Below are positions 1 through 7,372 of a stretch of DNA of 39,213 nucleotides, piece after piece. The position numbers and the translations under genes were made by a program. Source of the DNA: Phycisphaerales bacterium (GTDB lineage: Bacteria; Planctomycetota; Phycisphaerae; Phycisphaerales; SM1A02); contig JAKVBQ010000019.1 of assembly GCA_022447205.1 (NCBI GenBank), forward strand, positions 1 through 39,213, written 5' to 3'. The stretch's first letter is position 1. Each line of letters begins with the position of its first letter. The notes beneath the pieces are model-generated. The model saw only the letters and a program-made list of their open reading frames with translations, was not told the DNA's origin and made no database searches.

Positions 1-980
1 TCGCCTACATCGCCCTGGACAGAACCGAGGATGCCCCGTCACTGGATCGGGTTCTCGATCCGAAACTCGGTTGCGTGAGCTGGGAGACGCTGGCTCGGGG
101 TGGTCTCCGCACCTGCTTCGGCACGATCTTCACGGGATTCGGTGAACCGGAACATCCGTGCGGGTATCGCGACCACGATGATCGTGACGGAGCCCATGAG
201 GCGGGCGCCAGGCAGCTTGAACTCTACGAACGATGGGAACGGGAGGGACACCTGGTCATCGTTCGTTCGACGGTCGACCTCGAGCGGGCGATGAACGGAG
301 CAGGCCCACCCGCCATCGTCCTGCTGATGGAATGCGCGGATCCCATCCGATCACCGGACGAGGCGAGCTGGTGGGCGGATCGCGGCATCGCGATGGTCGG
401 CATGTCGTGGTCGCATGGGTCCAGGTACGCCGGTGGCAACAGCCGGGCGGGCGGACTGACCGACGAAGGTCGGGAACTGGTCGCCGCACTCGACGAGGCA
501 GGTGTCGCCCATGACGTCTCCCACCTTGCGGATCGATCGGTCGAGGACCTGCTCGGATGCGCACGCGGCCCCATCGCCTCGACCCACTCGAATGCACGGA
601 GCCTGCTCCCGAACAGCACCAATGCGACACGACACCTGACGGACGACCATGCGCGGGAGATCGCCGCGCGCGGCGGCGTCGCCGGAGTCAATCTCTACAG
701 CAGGTTCCTTGCCGAAGGTCGAAGGGCCACGATCCAGGACGTGCTGGCCCACATCGACTGGCTCGCCGGTCACTTCACGCGCCACCGGGTCGGGCTGGGC
801 TCCGACATGGACGGTGGCTTCGGCCCCGACCTGCTGCCGGTCGGCCTCGAGGGTCCAGACCAGCTCGCTCCGCTGGATGATGCGCTCGTCGCATCCGGCT
901 GGAACGACGAGGAACGACAGGCGTTCAGGACGGACGCATGGCTGGGCTTCCTCGAACGGGTGCCCTGCCTCGCACGTTGA
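1..980 (+). CDS. membrane dipeptidase, peptidase family M19 (5' truncated)
   Basis: Zinc-dependent dipeptidase of the renal/membrane dipeptidase family (M19). The reading frame is open to the window edge (first full codon at base 3), so the N-terminus with the usual HxD metal site lies outside. Seen here: GGLRTCFGTIFTGF near the start, an MEC segment matching the bridging-glutamate region, GLTDEGRELV, a DVSHL histidine, STHSNAR with the second histidine, and GLGSDMDGG, in the family's order. A GTG at 75 could be read as a start but would cut conserved sequence. The stop is 23 bases from the stop of the convergent minus-strand operon, with no hairpin between. The family assignment is firm; the substrate is not known. 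Confidence 0.9.
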   Translation, partial: AYIALDRTEDAPSLDRVLDPKLGCVSWETLARGGLRTCFGTIFTGFGEPEHPCGYRDHDDRDGAHEAGARQLELYERWEREGHLVIVRSTVDLERAMNGAGPPAIVLLMECADPIRSPDEASWWADRGIAMVGMSWSHGSRYAGGNSRAGGLTDEGRELVAALDEAGVAHDVSHLADRSVEDLLGCARGPIASTHSNARSLLPNSTNATRHLTDDHAREIAARGGVAGVNLYSRFLAEGRRATIQDVLAHIDWLAGHFTRHRVGLGSDMDGGFGPDLLPVGLEGPDQLAPLDDALVASGWNDEERQAFRTDAWLGFLERVPCLAR

Positions 981-1003
981 ATTCTGGAATGAATGATGGA
1001 AGG

Positions 1004-2506
1004 TCAGTGACCGCCGGCGGTCCGCTCGTTGTTGAGCGGGACCACGCGAGGTGTCGCTCCCTCGGGAAGCAGGAGATGCAGGATCAGCCCGCTCCCGTGC
1101 AGGTCGCTGCAGGCGGCGGCATCATCGACCAGCAGGTCGAGCCTGAGCCCGTTCGACGAGAACCCGGGTATGGACATGGCACGCGTGATCAACTGCTCGT
1201 TGCGTCGGACCCAGGTCTCGGCGGTTCGAAGCTCACGGAGCTGCGCCTCGCGGGCGATGAGGTGCACTCGCCCCGCCTCGTCGAGGCCGACCTCCACCCG
1301 GGCATCGATCGAAAGCGGTACCGGTGCGGGGCGCAGGCCGGGGAACAACGCGAGGAGCGAGCCTTCGATCGGACGGATCGGGGCCGGTGGGTCGATGGGT
1401 TCGTGGTTCGATGGTCCGGGTGGTGCATCCGGCACCTCCGGTGGCTCGGTCTCGGCGAGTGCACGGGCCTCCTCGGCACGAACCCGCTCGTCATGCTCGA
1501 AGACCTCGTCGAGTTCCTGTTCGAGCGCATCGCCGGCGGACTCGAGTGCGGGGGCATCCTCCTCGCGAGGTGCTTCCGCCGAGATGTCGATGTCGAGCGA
1601 ATCGTGGGTGGGATAGCGAGGCTCGGAAGCCTCGGTCGAACCGAGGACCGCAGGTTCGTCGACAGGCTCATCGACGGTCGCATCGGGTGCCTCCCGGGAA
1701 GCATGCCAACGGTCCGCACGGCCGGATGTGAGCCCCTCGATGACCTCCCCGCGTGCTTCCCTGAACTGTTCGATGAGTTCACGGGTCGAGAACCCGCCGG
1801 GAATCGGGATCGAATGGTCCTCGAACGGCCTGAGGCCGCTGATCCGCTGCAGGGAGTACTCGTCCCAGCGGACCTTCGCATCCATGAAGCGGCTGGCGGT
1901 CCGTTCGATCCGATCGGCCGCATTGCGTGCCTTGTCGAGCTCCGAGCCGAAGAACACCAGGCTGGTCCGTGGCGTCCGACACTCGACCTCCTTCGCGCAG
2001 TCGATGGTGTGCGCGAGCATCTTGTACGCGGCGACGACGGCCGGATCGTCGGTTCCGGAGAAGAGCAGCAGGTCTTCCTCGAGTCCGATGTAGGACGTGA
2101 TCGATTCCTCCGGACCGGGAATGACCACGAGATGACGAACGTTCGAAGCCAGCCAGTCGATCGCCTCGTCGATCGTCGCGAAGACGGGGGGCAGGGTCAG
2201 CCGAGCATCATCGTCCTCGTCGGGGAAGAAGAGCATCAGGTGACAGGTGCCCTCGTCCATCTCGATGAGACCGGAGGTGCCACCGGCAAGCGCGAGGCGC
2301 TTCACGTACTGCGGCGGCCAGATGAATCCACCGACCGGCATGTTCCCGCGGATGACGATGTCGACGTCGTTGCGGGCATCGGTGCCGTTCTCCAACGGAA
2401 CATCGGTCGTCTGCAGGGCGGGTTGGGTCGAACCGGTCACGACCGCGTCGATGAGCTCATCGATCGCATCGCCCTGGTCGCTGTCGTCGTACGGCGTGTC
2501 GTTCAT
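1004..2506 (-). CDS. MinD/ParA-like protein lacking a P-loop, partner of the ParA-CBM48 gene
   Basis: 500-residue protein of no named family. Residues about 45-235 follow the order of a MinD/FlhG-type ATPase: an LIEMDEG segment where LLxDxD is expected, a strand VRHLVVIPGP, an EDLLLFSGTDDPAVVAAYKML stretch like the 'aDevllVttP..ay.mlk' region, then a helix with ARNAADRIERTASRF before a last strand. The KGGxGKT P-loop is absent; IRGNMPVGGF occupies that place. A Pro/Glu/Asp-rich linker (about 255-365) leads to a C-terminal domain of about 115 residues that I do not recognise. Its ATG overlaps the ParA-CBM48 stop by 4 bases (ATGA), so the two are probably made together and may interact. Fold resemblance is judged by eye. 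Confidence 0.72.
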   Translation of the reverse strand: MNDTPYDDSDQGDAIDELIDAVVTGSTQPALQTTDVPLENGTDARNDVDIVIRGNMPVGGFIWPPQYVKRLALAGGTSGLIEMDEGTCHLMLFFPDEDDDARLTLPPVFATIDEAIDWLASNVRHLVVIPGPEESITSYIGLEEDLLLFSGTDDPAVVAAYKMLAHTIDCAKEVECRTPRTSLVFFGSELDKARNAADRIERTASRFMDAKVRWDEYSLQRISGLRPFEDHSIPIPGGFSTRELIEQFREARGEVIEGLTSGRADRWHASREAPDATVDEPVDEPAVLGSTEASEPRYPTHDSLDIDISAEAPREEDAPALESAGDALEQELDEVFEHDERVRAEEARALAETEPPEVPDAPPGPSNHEPIDPPAPIRPIEGSLLALFPGLRPAPVPLSIDARVEVGLDEAGRVHLIAREAQLRELRTAETWVRRNEQLITRAMSIPGFSSNGLRLDLLVDDAAACSDLHGSGLILHLLLPEGATPRVVPLNNERTAGGH

Positions 2507-3948
2507 GAATCGGGATCCGTCCCTGCCATGCCCGCACCCTCCGGGTGCCTGACCTGTTCCTGTACCACCTGAACCACGCTGCGATCGGTCTGATCCGGAC
2601 CGGTCACCCGCAGTGCAGCATAGGGATCCGGGGCCGGGACGCCATCGATGATCAACTGATATTCGTAGCGACCCGGCTTCAAGGCCACCTCGAGCTCGTG
2701 GAAACGGCCCGAATCATCGAGGGCGAGGGGCAGGCCCTCCTGGCTCCACCCACAGAAATCACCGGTCACGGCGATCCGGCCAGCCTCACCGGCGGGCTGG
2801 AGGAAGCGAACTCCGGACGGGGTCGGCACGCTGCCATAACGTTCGGGAAGACCGCTCGCGGACTCGAAGGCCTGCTGGTCATCGTCGGAATCGACCATCT
2901 TCACCGTCTGGGCGGGCAATCGGTCCCGATTCTCCGCCTGCAGCTCGGTGGGTTCGGACTCGCTGTCCACGATGCCGCGATGGCCACCCACTCCGGTTCG
3001 AACGCGCTTCAGGACATCCGCCACCCGGGTGGTGAGTGGCGCGGTGATCGAAGGTGGCTTGGGCTCCTGCATCGACTCGGGGTAGGCCGCCGACAACGGT
3101 GCCTTGGTCGCCCGCGCCTGCGCCTTGAGGGTGGTGTCCGCGGCACGCTCCGCACGGAGCCTGGTCACGTCGGTCGTCTCGTGGTCGACGACCCACTTCG
3201 CCAGTGCCGCGAAGTCCGCCGCCGCCTCGGAGCCGGGCGCATGCGCCTGGATCACCTGACCCATGCTGACCGATTCACGGAGTTCCTCGTGCTCGCGGAT
3301 CGCCACGGTCACGAGCTGGTGCGGGAACGTCTCCTCCAGCCGACGCAGCACGCCTTCGGAACGAGGGGAGTCCGGCCGATGCAGGGTCGGCAACAGGAAG
3401 AAGTCCGCTGGTCGCCCGACCTTCTCCATGAGTTTCTCGATCGTCTTCACCTGGCGTTGCGCACCCTTGAGTGCGAAGTAGCCGGTTTCCACGGGAATCA
3501 CGGTCTCGTCGGCGGCGCGCAGCGCGTTGAAGGTCAGCAGGCCGATCGAAGGCGAGCAGTCGACGATGCAGAACGCATATCGATCGGAGACCAGGTCGAG
3601 CACCTGCTCGAGACGACGATCCCGATCATGGCGATCGGCGATGCCCCCGTCGGCCTGTTCGAGCATGGCGAGTCGCATCCGGCTCGGCAGCAGGTCATGT
3701 CCCTTGCCAACCTCCCAGCAGGCATCCTTGAACCCGACGTCGTAGCGGAGATCCGCCGACATGAGGTCACCGATCCCACGCTTGATCGACCCCTCTGGAA
3801 CGCCGAGCCCCGCGGCACAGTGCCCCTGGGGATCGAGGTCGACCAGCAGCGTGGGATGACCATCCCGTGCGAGCTGGGCACTCAGGTTGATGGCGGTGGT
3901 GGTCTTCCCACAGCCGCCCTTCTGGTTGACTATCGCGATCGTCCGCAT
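2503..3948 (-). CDS. ParA/Soj-type ATPase fused to a C-terminal CBM48 (AMPK-beta-like) domain
   Basis: 481 residues. N-terminal 1-255 is a full ParA ATPase: deviant Walker A KGGCGKTT at 10-17, VDLDPQGH about 36-43, an IVDCSPSIG strand, and a C-terminal ParA helix region. A linker (about 255-380) follows. Residues about 380-465 read as a CBM48/AMPK-beta glycogen-binding module: GDFCGW, a GRYEYQLIIDG strand pair, and DPYA. The start is placed at the ATG directly before the P-loop strand; the frame is open 13 codons further but that stretch looks non-coding. ParA ATPases normally form nucleotide-dependent dimers that position DNA or protein cargo. No parB or parS is visible, so the cargo may be something else. 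It lies 107 bases after aroB and overlaps the next gene by 4 bases. Confidence 0.88.
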   Translation of the reverse strand: MRTIAIVNQKGGCGKTTTAINLSAQLARDGHPTLLVDLDPQGHCAAGLGVPEGSIKRGIGDLMSADLRYDVGFKDACWEVGKGHDLLPSRMRLAMLEQADGGIADRHDRDRRLEQVLDLVSDRYAFCIVDCSPSIGLLTFNALRAADETVIPVETGYFALKGAQRQVKTIEKLMEKVGRPADFFLLPTLHRPDSPRSEGVLRRLEETFPHQLVTVAIREHEELRESVSMGQVIQAHAPGSEAAADFAALAKWVVDHETTDVTRLRAERAADTTLKAQARATKAPLSAAYPESMQEPKPPSITAPLTTRVADVLKRVRTGVGGHRGIVDSESEPTELQAENRDRLPAQTVKMVDSDDDQQAFESASGLPERYGSVPTPSGVRFLQPAGEAGRIAVTGDFCGWSQEGLPLALDDSGRFHELEVALKPGRYEYQLIIDGVPAPDPYAALRVTGPDQTDRSVVQVVQEQVRHPEGAGMAGTDPDS

Positions 3949-4024
3949 GCACAGTGGCGTGCCACCCGACGTCCACAGGGTGGGCACGGCTCCCGGCTCC
4001 GTTATCGGAATTCCAGCCCTGAAC

Positions 4025-4040
4025 CCTCCAGAACTGGAGG
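4025..4040 (-). terminator. small hairpin after aroB
   Basis: Perfect 7-bp inverted repeat with a 2-base loop (CCTCCAG AA CTGGAGG), 15 bases past the aroB stop and 76 bases before the ParA start. No clear U-run follows on the minus strand. It may be a weak terminator or an intercistronic RNA element. Confidence 0.3.
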
Positions 4041-4055
4041 AAGGCCCGGACCTGC

Positions 4056-5192
4056 TCAGTCGCCGGAGACCCCGACCGCTCGCCAGCCCTCGAGCAGAAG
4101 GTCGCGCTCCGGAGCCTCATGCATCCGAACCGAGCCACGACCGGTGGGCACCACGATCGACAGGTTTCCGCGACGGACCTTCTTGTCCCAGCCCATCCGT
4201 TTGATGAGCTGACCGGCCTCGACACGGCCCTTGACCGAGACCGGCAGGCCACACGCCTCGAGCGTGGACCGGAGCTCGTCGCAGTCGACCTGGCTCCAGT
4301 CTCCCAACGCACGAGCACAGGCCCCCGCCGCGACCAGGCCGATCGCGACCGCCTCGCCATGCTTCAGTCCCAGCTCGGGAAGCGGCTCGATCGCGTGGGC
4401 GAAGGTGTGCCCGAGGTTCAGGAAGGCACGTGCAACGCCTGCACCGGCACCACGTTCCTCACGAACGTCCGCACCGACGACGTTCACCTTGATCGCCGCG
4501 GAACGAGCGACCAGCGAGCCACAGGCGGCCACGTCCCCATCGAGGATCCCGGGAGCCTGTTCGCGCAGCGCCTCGAGCAGGGACCAGTCGGCGATGAGCG
4601 CATGCTTGACGCACTCCGCGAGTCCGCAGGAGCGTTCGCGAGCGGGCAGTGATCGGAGCACCTCGGGATCGGAGACCACCCCGACCGGTTGCCAGAAGGC
4701 GCCGACGAGGTTCTTACCGAGCGCGCCGTCGGGAAGCGGCAGGTTCACGCCGGTCTTCCCGCCGATCGAGGCGTCCACCATCGCCAGCAACGTGGTCGGC
4801 ACCTGAAGGACGGGGATCCCCCGCAACCAGCTGGCGGCGACGAACCCAGCGAGGTCCCCGATGATGCCGCCGCCGACCGCGACCACCGCACCGGATCGAT
4901 CGATCCGTTCCCGGGCAGCCGCCTCGAGGAGGGCCTGGTGCACGTCGAGGGTCTTGTTCGATTCGAGGGCCTCGATCGTGGCGAAGGCCACGGAAAAACC
5001 TGCGCCTTCAAGGGCGCCGGCGACCTGCTCGGCATGGGTTTCCGCGACCGCGTGGTCGGCGACGAGGAGGATCCGCCTGCCGGAGGCGTCACCGAGGGCG
5101 TCGCGCAGGATCGTCCCGCACCGCGCAAGGGCGCCGGACTCCACGAGCACGTCGTAGGACTGATCACCGAGGGGGACGTTGAGTACGGTCAT
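4056..5192 (-). CDS. aroB: 3-dehydroquinate synthase
   Basis: 378 residues, usual family length. Catalyses the NAD- and metal-dependent cyclisation of DAHP to 3-dehydroquinate, second step of the shikimate pathway, in the cytosol. Seen: NAD-binding GGGIIGDLAGF at about 107-117, PTTLLAMVDASIGGKTGVN at 132-150, a metal-ligand region ECVKHALI, and LNLGHTFAHAIE with KHGEAVAIG. The ATG overlaps the upstream membrane-protein stop by 4 bases, so translation is coupled. No other shikimate gene lies in the window. Confidence 0.97.
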   Translation of the reverse strand: MTVLNVPLGDQSYDVLVESGALARCGTILRDALGDASGRRILLVADHAVAETHAEQVAGALEGAGFSVAFATIEALESNKTLDVHQALLEAAARERIDRSGAVVAVGGGIIGDLAGFVAASWLRGIPVLQVPTTLLAMVDASIGGKTGVNLPLPDGALGKNLVGAFWQPVGVVSDPEVLRSLPARERSCGLAECVKHALIADWSLLEALREQAPGILDGDVAACGSLVARSAAIKVNVVGADVREERGAGAGVARAFLNLGHTFAHAIEPLPELGLKHGEAVAIGLVAAGACARALGDWSQVDCDELRSTLEACGLPVSVKGRVEAGQLIKRMGWDKKVRRGNLSIVVPTGRGSVRMHEAPERDLLLEGWRAVGVSGD

Positions 5193-5935
5193 TGGTCGGC
5201 CTTCCTGATGGGATCATCGTGCCGTCGAGCCAATTCGTCGAGTGCGGAGACCGGATCGGTCGGGAGGACCCCGTCGGTCGACGGGCCCGGAACCTCGACG
5301 GGAGGCTCCTTGGCGGGGGTCCGCGCCTCGAACCGCCTCGACAGGAGGCGCAGCATGAACCAGGCGAGGAGCATCCCGACGACGAGGGCCATCAGGATCG
5401 GGCGGGACGGGAAGGTGGATGCGACCGGAATCGACCGTCCGACGAAGGCGGACCAGGTCCGCTCGGTGCCGTCACGGGCCTGCGCCGAGATCCGCTTGTA
5501 GTGCCGTGCGATCACCTCGACCTGAGCGCCGATCTCCAGATCCTCCTCGCGTGGCAGGTAGATCGCGACGACTTCCCCGTCGGGGCACTGCACGAACCAT
5601 TCGACGCAGCCGTCCCAGGGCGGGTCGAGCACCGAGGTCTGTTCGAGCCGTCCGCGCAGGAGCGCAGGTCGACCGCGCCAGGCATCGGGCTCCTCGCGAG
5701 CGGCGATGACCATGCCCGACGTCCATGACTCGACACCCGTCGGATCGATGGTCTCCATTTCGAGCCGGGCCAGCGCCGTGAACAACGCGGCAAAGGCCGC
5801 CTCCTGGTGATCGCGATCATCGACCGCGGTGGCCAGTGCGGTCCGCTCCTCAGATGTCAGCACACCCAGCGCGTCATCCGGCGTGGATGACGAGAGCATG
5901 ACGAGCGAGGCGATCAGGACCGGTTCCAGGAACAC
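5189..5935 (-). CDS. membrane-anchored extracytoplasmic protein of unknown function
   Basis: About 248 residues. The N-terminus is a hydrophobic signal or anchor segment (FLEPVLIASLVML). The middle, roughly 70-170, is a soluble region with a WRGRPALLRGRLEQ motif and a beta-rich stretch ending in GAQVEVIARHYKR. A single membrane helix (ILMALVVGMLLAWFMLRLL) follows, with a charged cytoplasmic tail. Start: the frame opens with a TTG at 5947, but the GTG at 5935 has a GGAG six bases ahead and is preferred. It leads the aroB operon with an ATGA overlap. I do not recognise a family. Confidence 0.75.
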   Translation of the reverse strand: MFLEPVLIASLVMLSSSTPDDALGVLTSEERTALATAVDDRDHQEAAFAALFTALARLEMETIDPTGVESWTSGMVIAAREEPDAWRGRPALLRGRLEQTSVLDPPWDGCVEWFVQCPDGEVVAIYLPREEDLEIGAQVEVIARHYKRISAQARDGTERTWSAFVGRSIPVASTFPSRPILMALVVGMLLAWFMLRLLSRRFEARTPAKEPPVEVPGPSTDGVLPTDPVSALDELARRHDDPIRKADQ

Positions 5936-6006
5936 CCGATGCTCCAACCAGGGGAGCGGCAGACGACGTGAAGGCGCCGGCGTCCAGACTCCCGGTCAAA
6001 GAGAAC

Positions 6007-6036
6007 GGGCGCGGCTCCCTGACGGGAACCGCGCCC
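6007..6036 (-). terminator. terminator-like hairpin after tRNA-Glu
   Basis: A 13-bp stem with one mismatch (GGGCGCGGCTCCC paired with GGGAACCGCGCCC) starts 5 bases beyond the tRNA-Glu 3' end. On the minus strand it is followed by TTCTCTTT, a modest U-run. It probably ends the tRNA transcript before the membrane-protein/aroB operon. Confidence 0.6.
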
Positions 6037-6041
6037 TGTGA

Positions 6042-6116
6042 TGACCCCAAGGGGATTCGAACCCCTGTTCCCAGGATGAAAACCTGGTGTCCTGGACCTG
6101 ACTAGACGATGGGGCC
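6042..6116 (-). tRNA. tRNA-Glu (anticodon TTC)
   Basis: Complete cloverleaf read on the minus strand. The 7-bp acceptor GGCCCCA/TGGGGTC has one G-U pair. The anticodon arm is CCAGG-TTTTCAT-CCTGG with anticodon TTC, and the T arm contains GGTTCGAATCC. Discriminator base is A and CCA is not encoded. 75 bases including the discriminator. It stands alone between two protein operons with its own promoter and terminator-like hairpin. Confidence 0.96.
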
Positions 6117-6119
6117 GCC

Positions 6120-6142
6120 CTGGTCGGCACCAGTCCGACCAG
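6120..6142 (-). other. hairpin in the tRNA-Glu 5' leader
   Basis: Perfect 8-bp inverted repeat (CTGGTCGG / CCGACCAG) with a 7-base loop. It ends 3 bases before the mature tRNA 5' end and begins about where the predicted transcript starts, so the leader would fold into a single hairpin next to the RNase P cut site. Confidence 0.55.
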
Positions 6143-6147
6143 CCGAC

Positions 6148-6177
6148 ATCCTAGCGATCCAGTCCCGTCCGGCAAGC
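6148..6177 (-). promoter_or_regulatory. promoter of tRNA-Glu
   Basis: On the minus strand: -35 TTGCCG (6177-6172), 18-base spacer, -10 TAGGAT (6153-6148). Predicted start about 6141, some 25 bases before the tRNA. Confidence 0.5.
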
Positions 6178-6273
6178 CGTGAGGGGCGATGTGTGTGGAC
6201 TTCTGGCAGGATCAATCGGGGGTTTTTCCAGGATCCCCGAAAGGAGAACCCACCATCGGTCGATCTATGGGAC

Positions 6274-6672
6274 ATGACCAGAACCTACCTGACCAGGATC
6301 CGCTACCGGTATGGACGCCTCTTCTCGGCGGTTGCGCTGCTGACCGGCGGACTCGCCATCGGGCTCACCGCTCAACCCAGGGGGGTTTCCGCCACCGACA
6401 TCGAGGTGAACGCCACCGTGCCCACCACCCCTGAGCAGGTGACCGTGGACACCACATTCCACTCGGTGATGCGATTCGGACAGGTCTACGTCATCTTCCG
6501 TCACCACCCGACCGAGGAACGCAGTTGCTGGAGCGTCCATGACCTGGACGGCACGATCCTCGGGATCCATGCCGATCGACAGGCGGTGGAAGCCTTCTTC
6601 CCCGAGGTGGATACGGCCGAACTGATGTTCGCGGCGATCCGGAACCTCCGCGAGACCGACACCACGAACTGA
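6274..6672 (+). CDS. small single-pass membrane or secreted protein, unknown function
   Basis: 132 residues. Basic N-terminus (RTYLTRIRYRYGRL) followed by one hydrophobic segment (FSAVALLTGGLAIGLTA), then a soluble domain of about 90 residues with VDTTFHSVMRFGQVYVIFRH and a central CWSVHDLDGTILG beta-hairpin. The ATG at 6274 is the only good start after the tRNA; the frame is open upstream but would run through the tRNA gene. An AAGGAG lies 28 bases upstream, too far for an ordinary Shine-Dalgarno. No family recognised. Confidence 0.65.
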   Translation: MTRTYLTRIRYRYGRLFSAVALLTGGLAIGLTAQPRGVSATDIEVNATVPTTPEQVTVDTTFHSVMRFGQVYVIFRHHPTEERSCWSVHDLDGTILGIHADRQAVEAFFPEVDTAELMFAAIRNLRETDTTN

Positions 6673-6693
6673 CCTCGAGGGATCCCCCCCTGC

Positions 6694-6699
6694 TACGCT
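6694..6699 (+). promoter_or_regulatory. -10 box close to the phosphorylase-like gene start
   Basis: TACGCT, 7 bases before the ATG at 6707. This predicts transcription starting at or next to the start codon (see the leaderless finding). No convincing -35. Confidence 0.4.
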
Positions 6700-6706
6700 C
6701 ATGATC

Positions 6707-7372
6707 ATGGATCATGGTGCGCCGGTCATCGTCTGCCCGCTCGAATTCGAACGACGAGCCCTGCTTCGAAGCGGGGTGTCGCTGCCATGTCGCATCGAGG
6801 TCTCCGGACCCGGACATGAAGGCATCACGAGATGGGCGGGCGCGAACCGGAAGCACGCAGGACCGGTGATCCTGACCGGTCTGGCCGGCGGCCTGGTGCC
6901 GTCGATGCAGGTGGGCATGACGGTGCTCGTCGATGCGGTGGTGGCCGCAGGCGGCAGGCGGCACACGCCCCCATGGCAACCGGGCATCACCAGGGACCTG
7001 GCCCGTGGCGCGGTGACCTCGACGACCCGAGTGGTGACCTCCCACCCCGCCAAGGGATCGTTGCACAAGGTCACCGGAGCCGAGCTCGTCGACATGGAAT
7101 CACTGTCCTTCGCACGAGTGGGAGACGAACTCGGCTGGCAGTACGGCATCATCAGGGGTGTCGGTGACAGTCTCGAGGAACCGCTCCCGCCGGGGTGCGA
7201 CCGCTGGGTCGATCACAATGGTCGCCCCGCCTACGGCGCGATCGGCAAGTCGCTGTTCCAGAATCCCCTGTCGATCCGCCGAATGCGGGAATTGAAACGA
7301 ACCGGTGAGGCGGTGATGGCAGGCGTTGCGGAACTGCTGGCATCCACCCTGGCCACGGGGCGGTCCGGATGA
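6707..7372 (+). CDS. nucleoside phosphorylase/nucleosidase-like protein
   Basis: 221 residues of the PNP/UDP-phosphorylase fold (MTA/SAH nucleosidase group). Seen: PVIVCPLEFERRAL at the N-terminus as in MTA/SAH nucleosidases, a glycine-rich TGLAGGLVPSMQVG strand-turn, and the signature ELVDMES with the base- and ribose-contacting residues, followed by a YGIIRGVGDS strand. The protein is slightly short for the family, and similar short members occur as hopanoid-associated phosphorylases; no hopanoid genes are here. Two ATGs (6701, 6707) are in frame; the second fits the nearby -10 box better. The stop overlaps nadD by 4 bases. Confidence 0.75.
   Translation: MDHGAPVIVCPLEFERRALLRSGVSLPCRIEVSGPGHEGITRWAGANRKHAGPVILTGLAGGLVPSMQVGMTVLVDAVVAAGGRRHTPPWQPGITRDLARGAVTSTTRVVTSHPAKGSLHKVTGAELVDMESLSFARVGDELGWQYGIIRGVGDSLEEPLPPGCDRWVDHNGRPAYGAIGKSLFQNPLSIRRMRELKRTGEAVMAGVAELLASTLATGRSG

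Noticed and set aside
6109-6273. Extension of the small membrane protein into the tRNA-Glu region
   Set aside because: Would start inside the tRNA gene and lacks protein character before the basic N-terminus at 6274.
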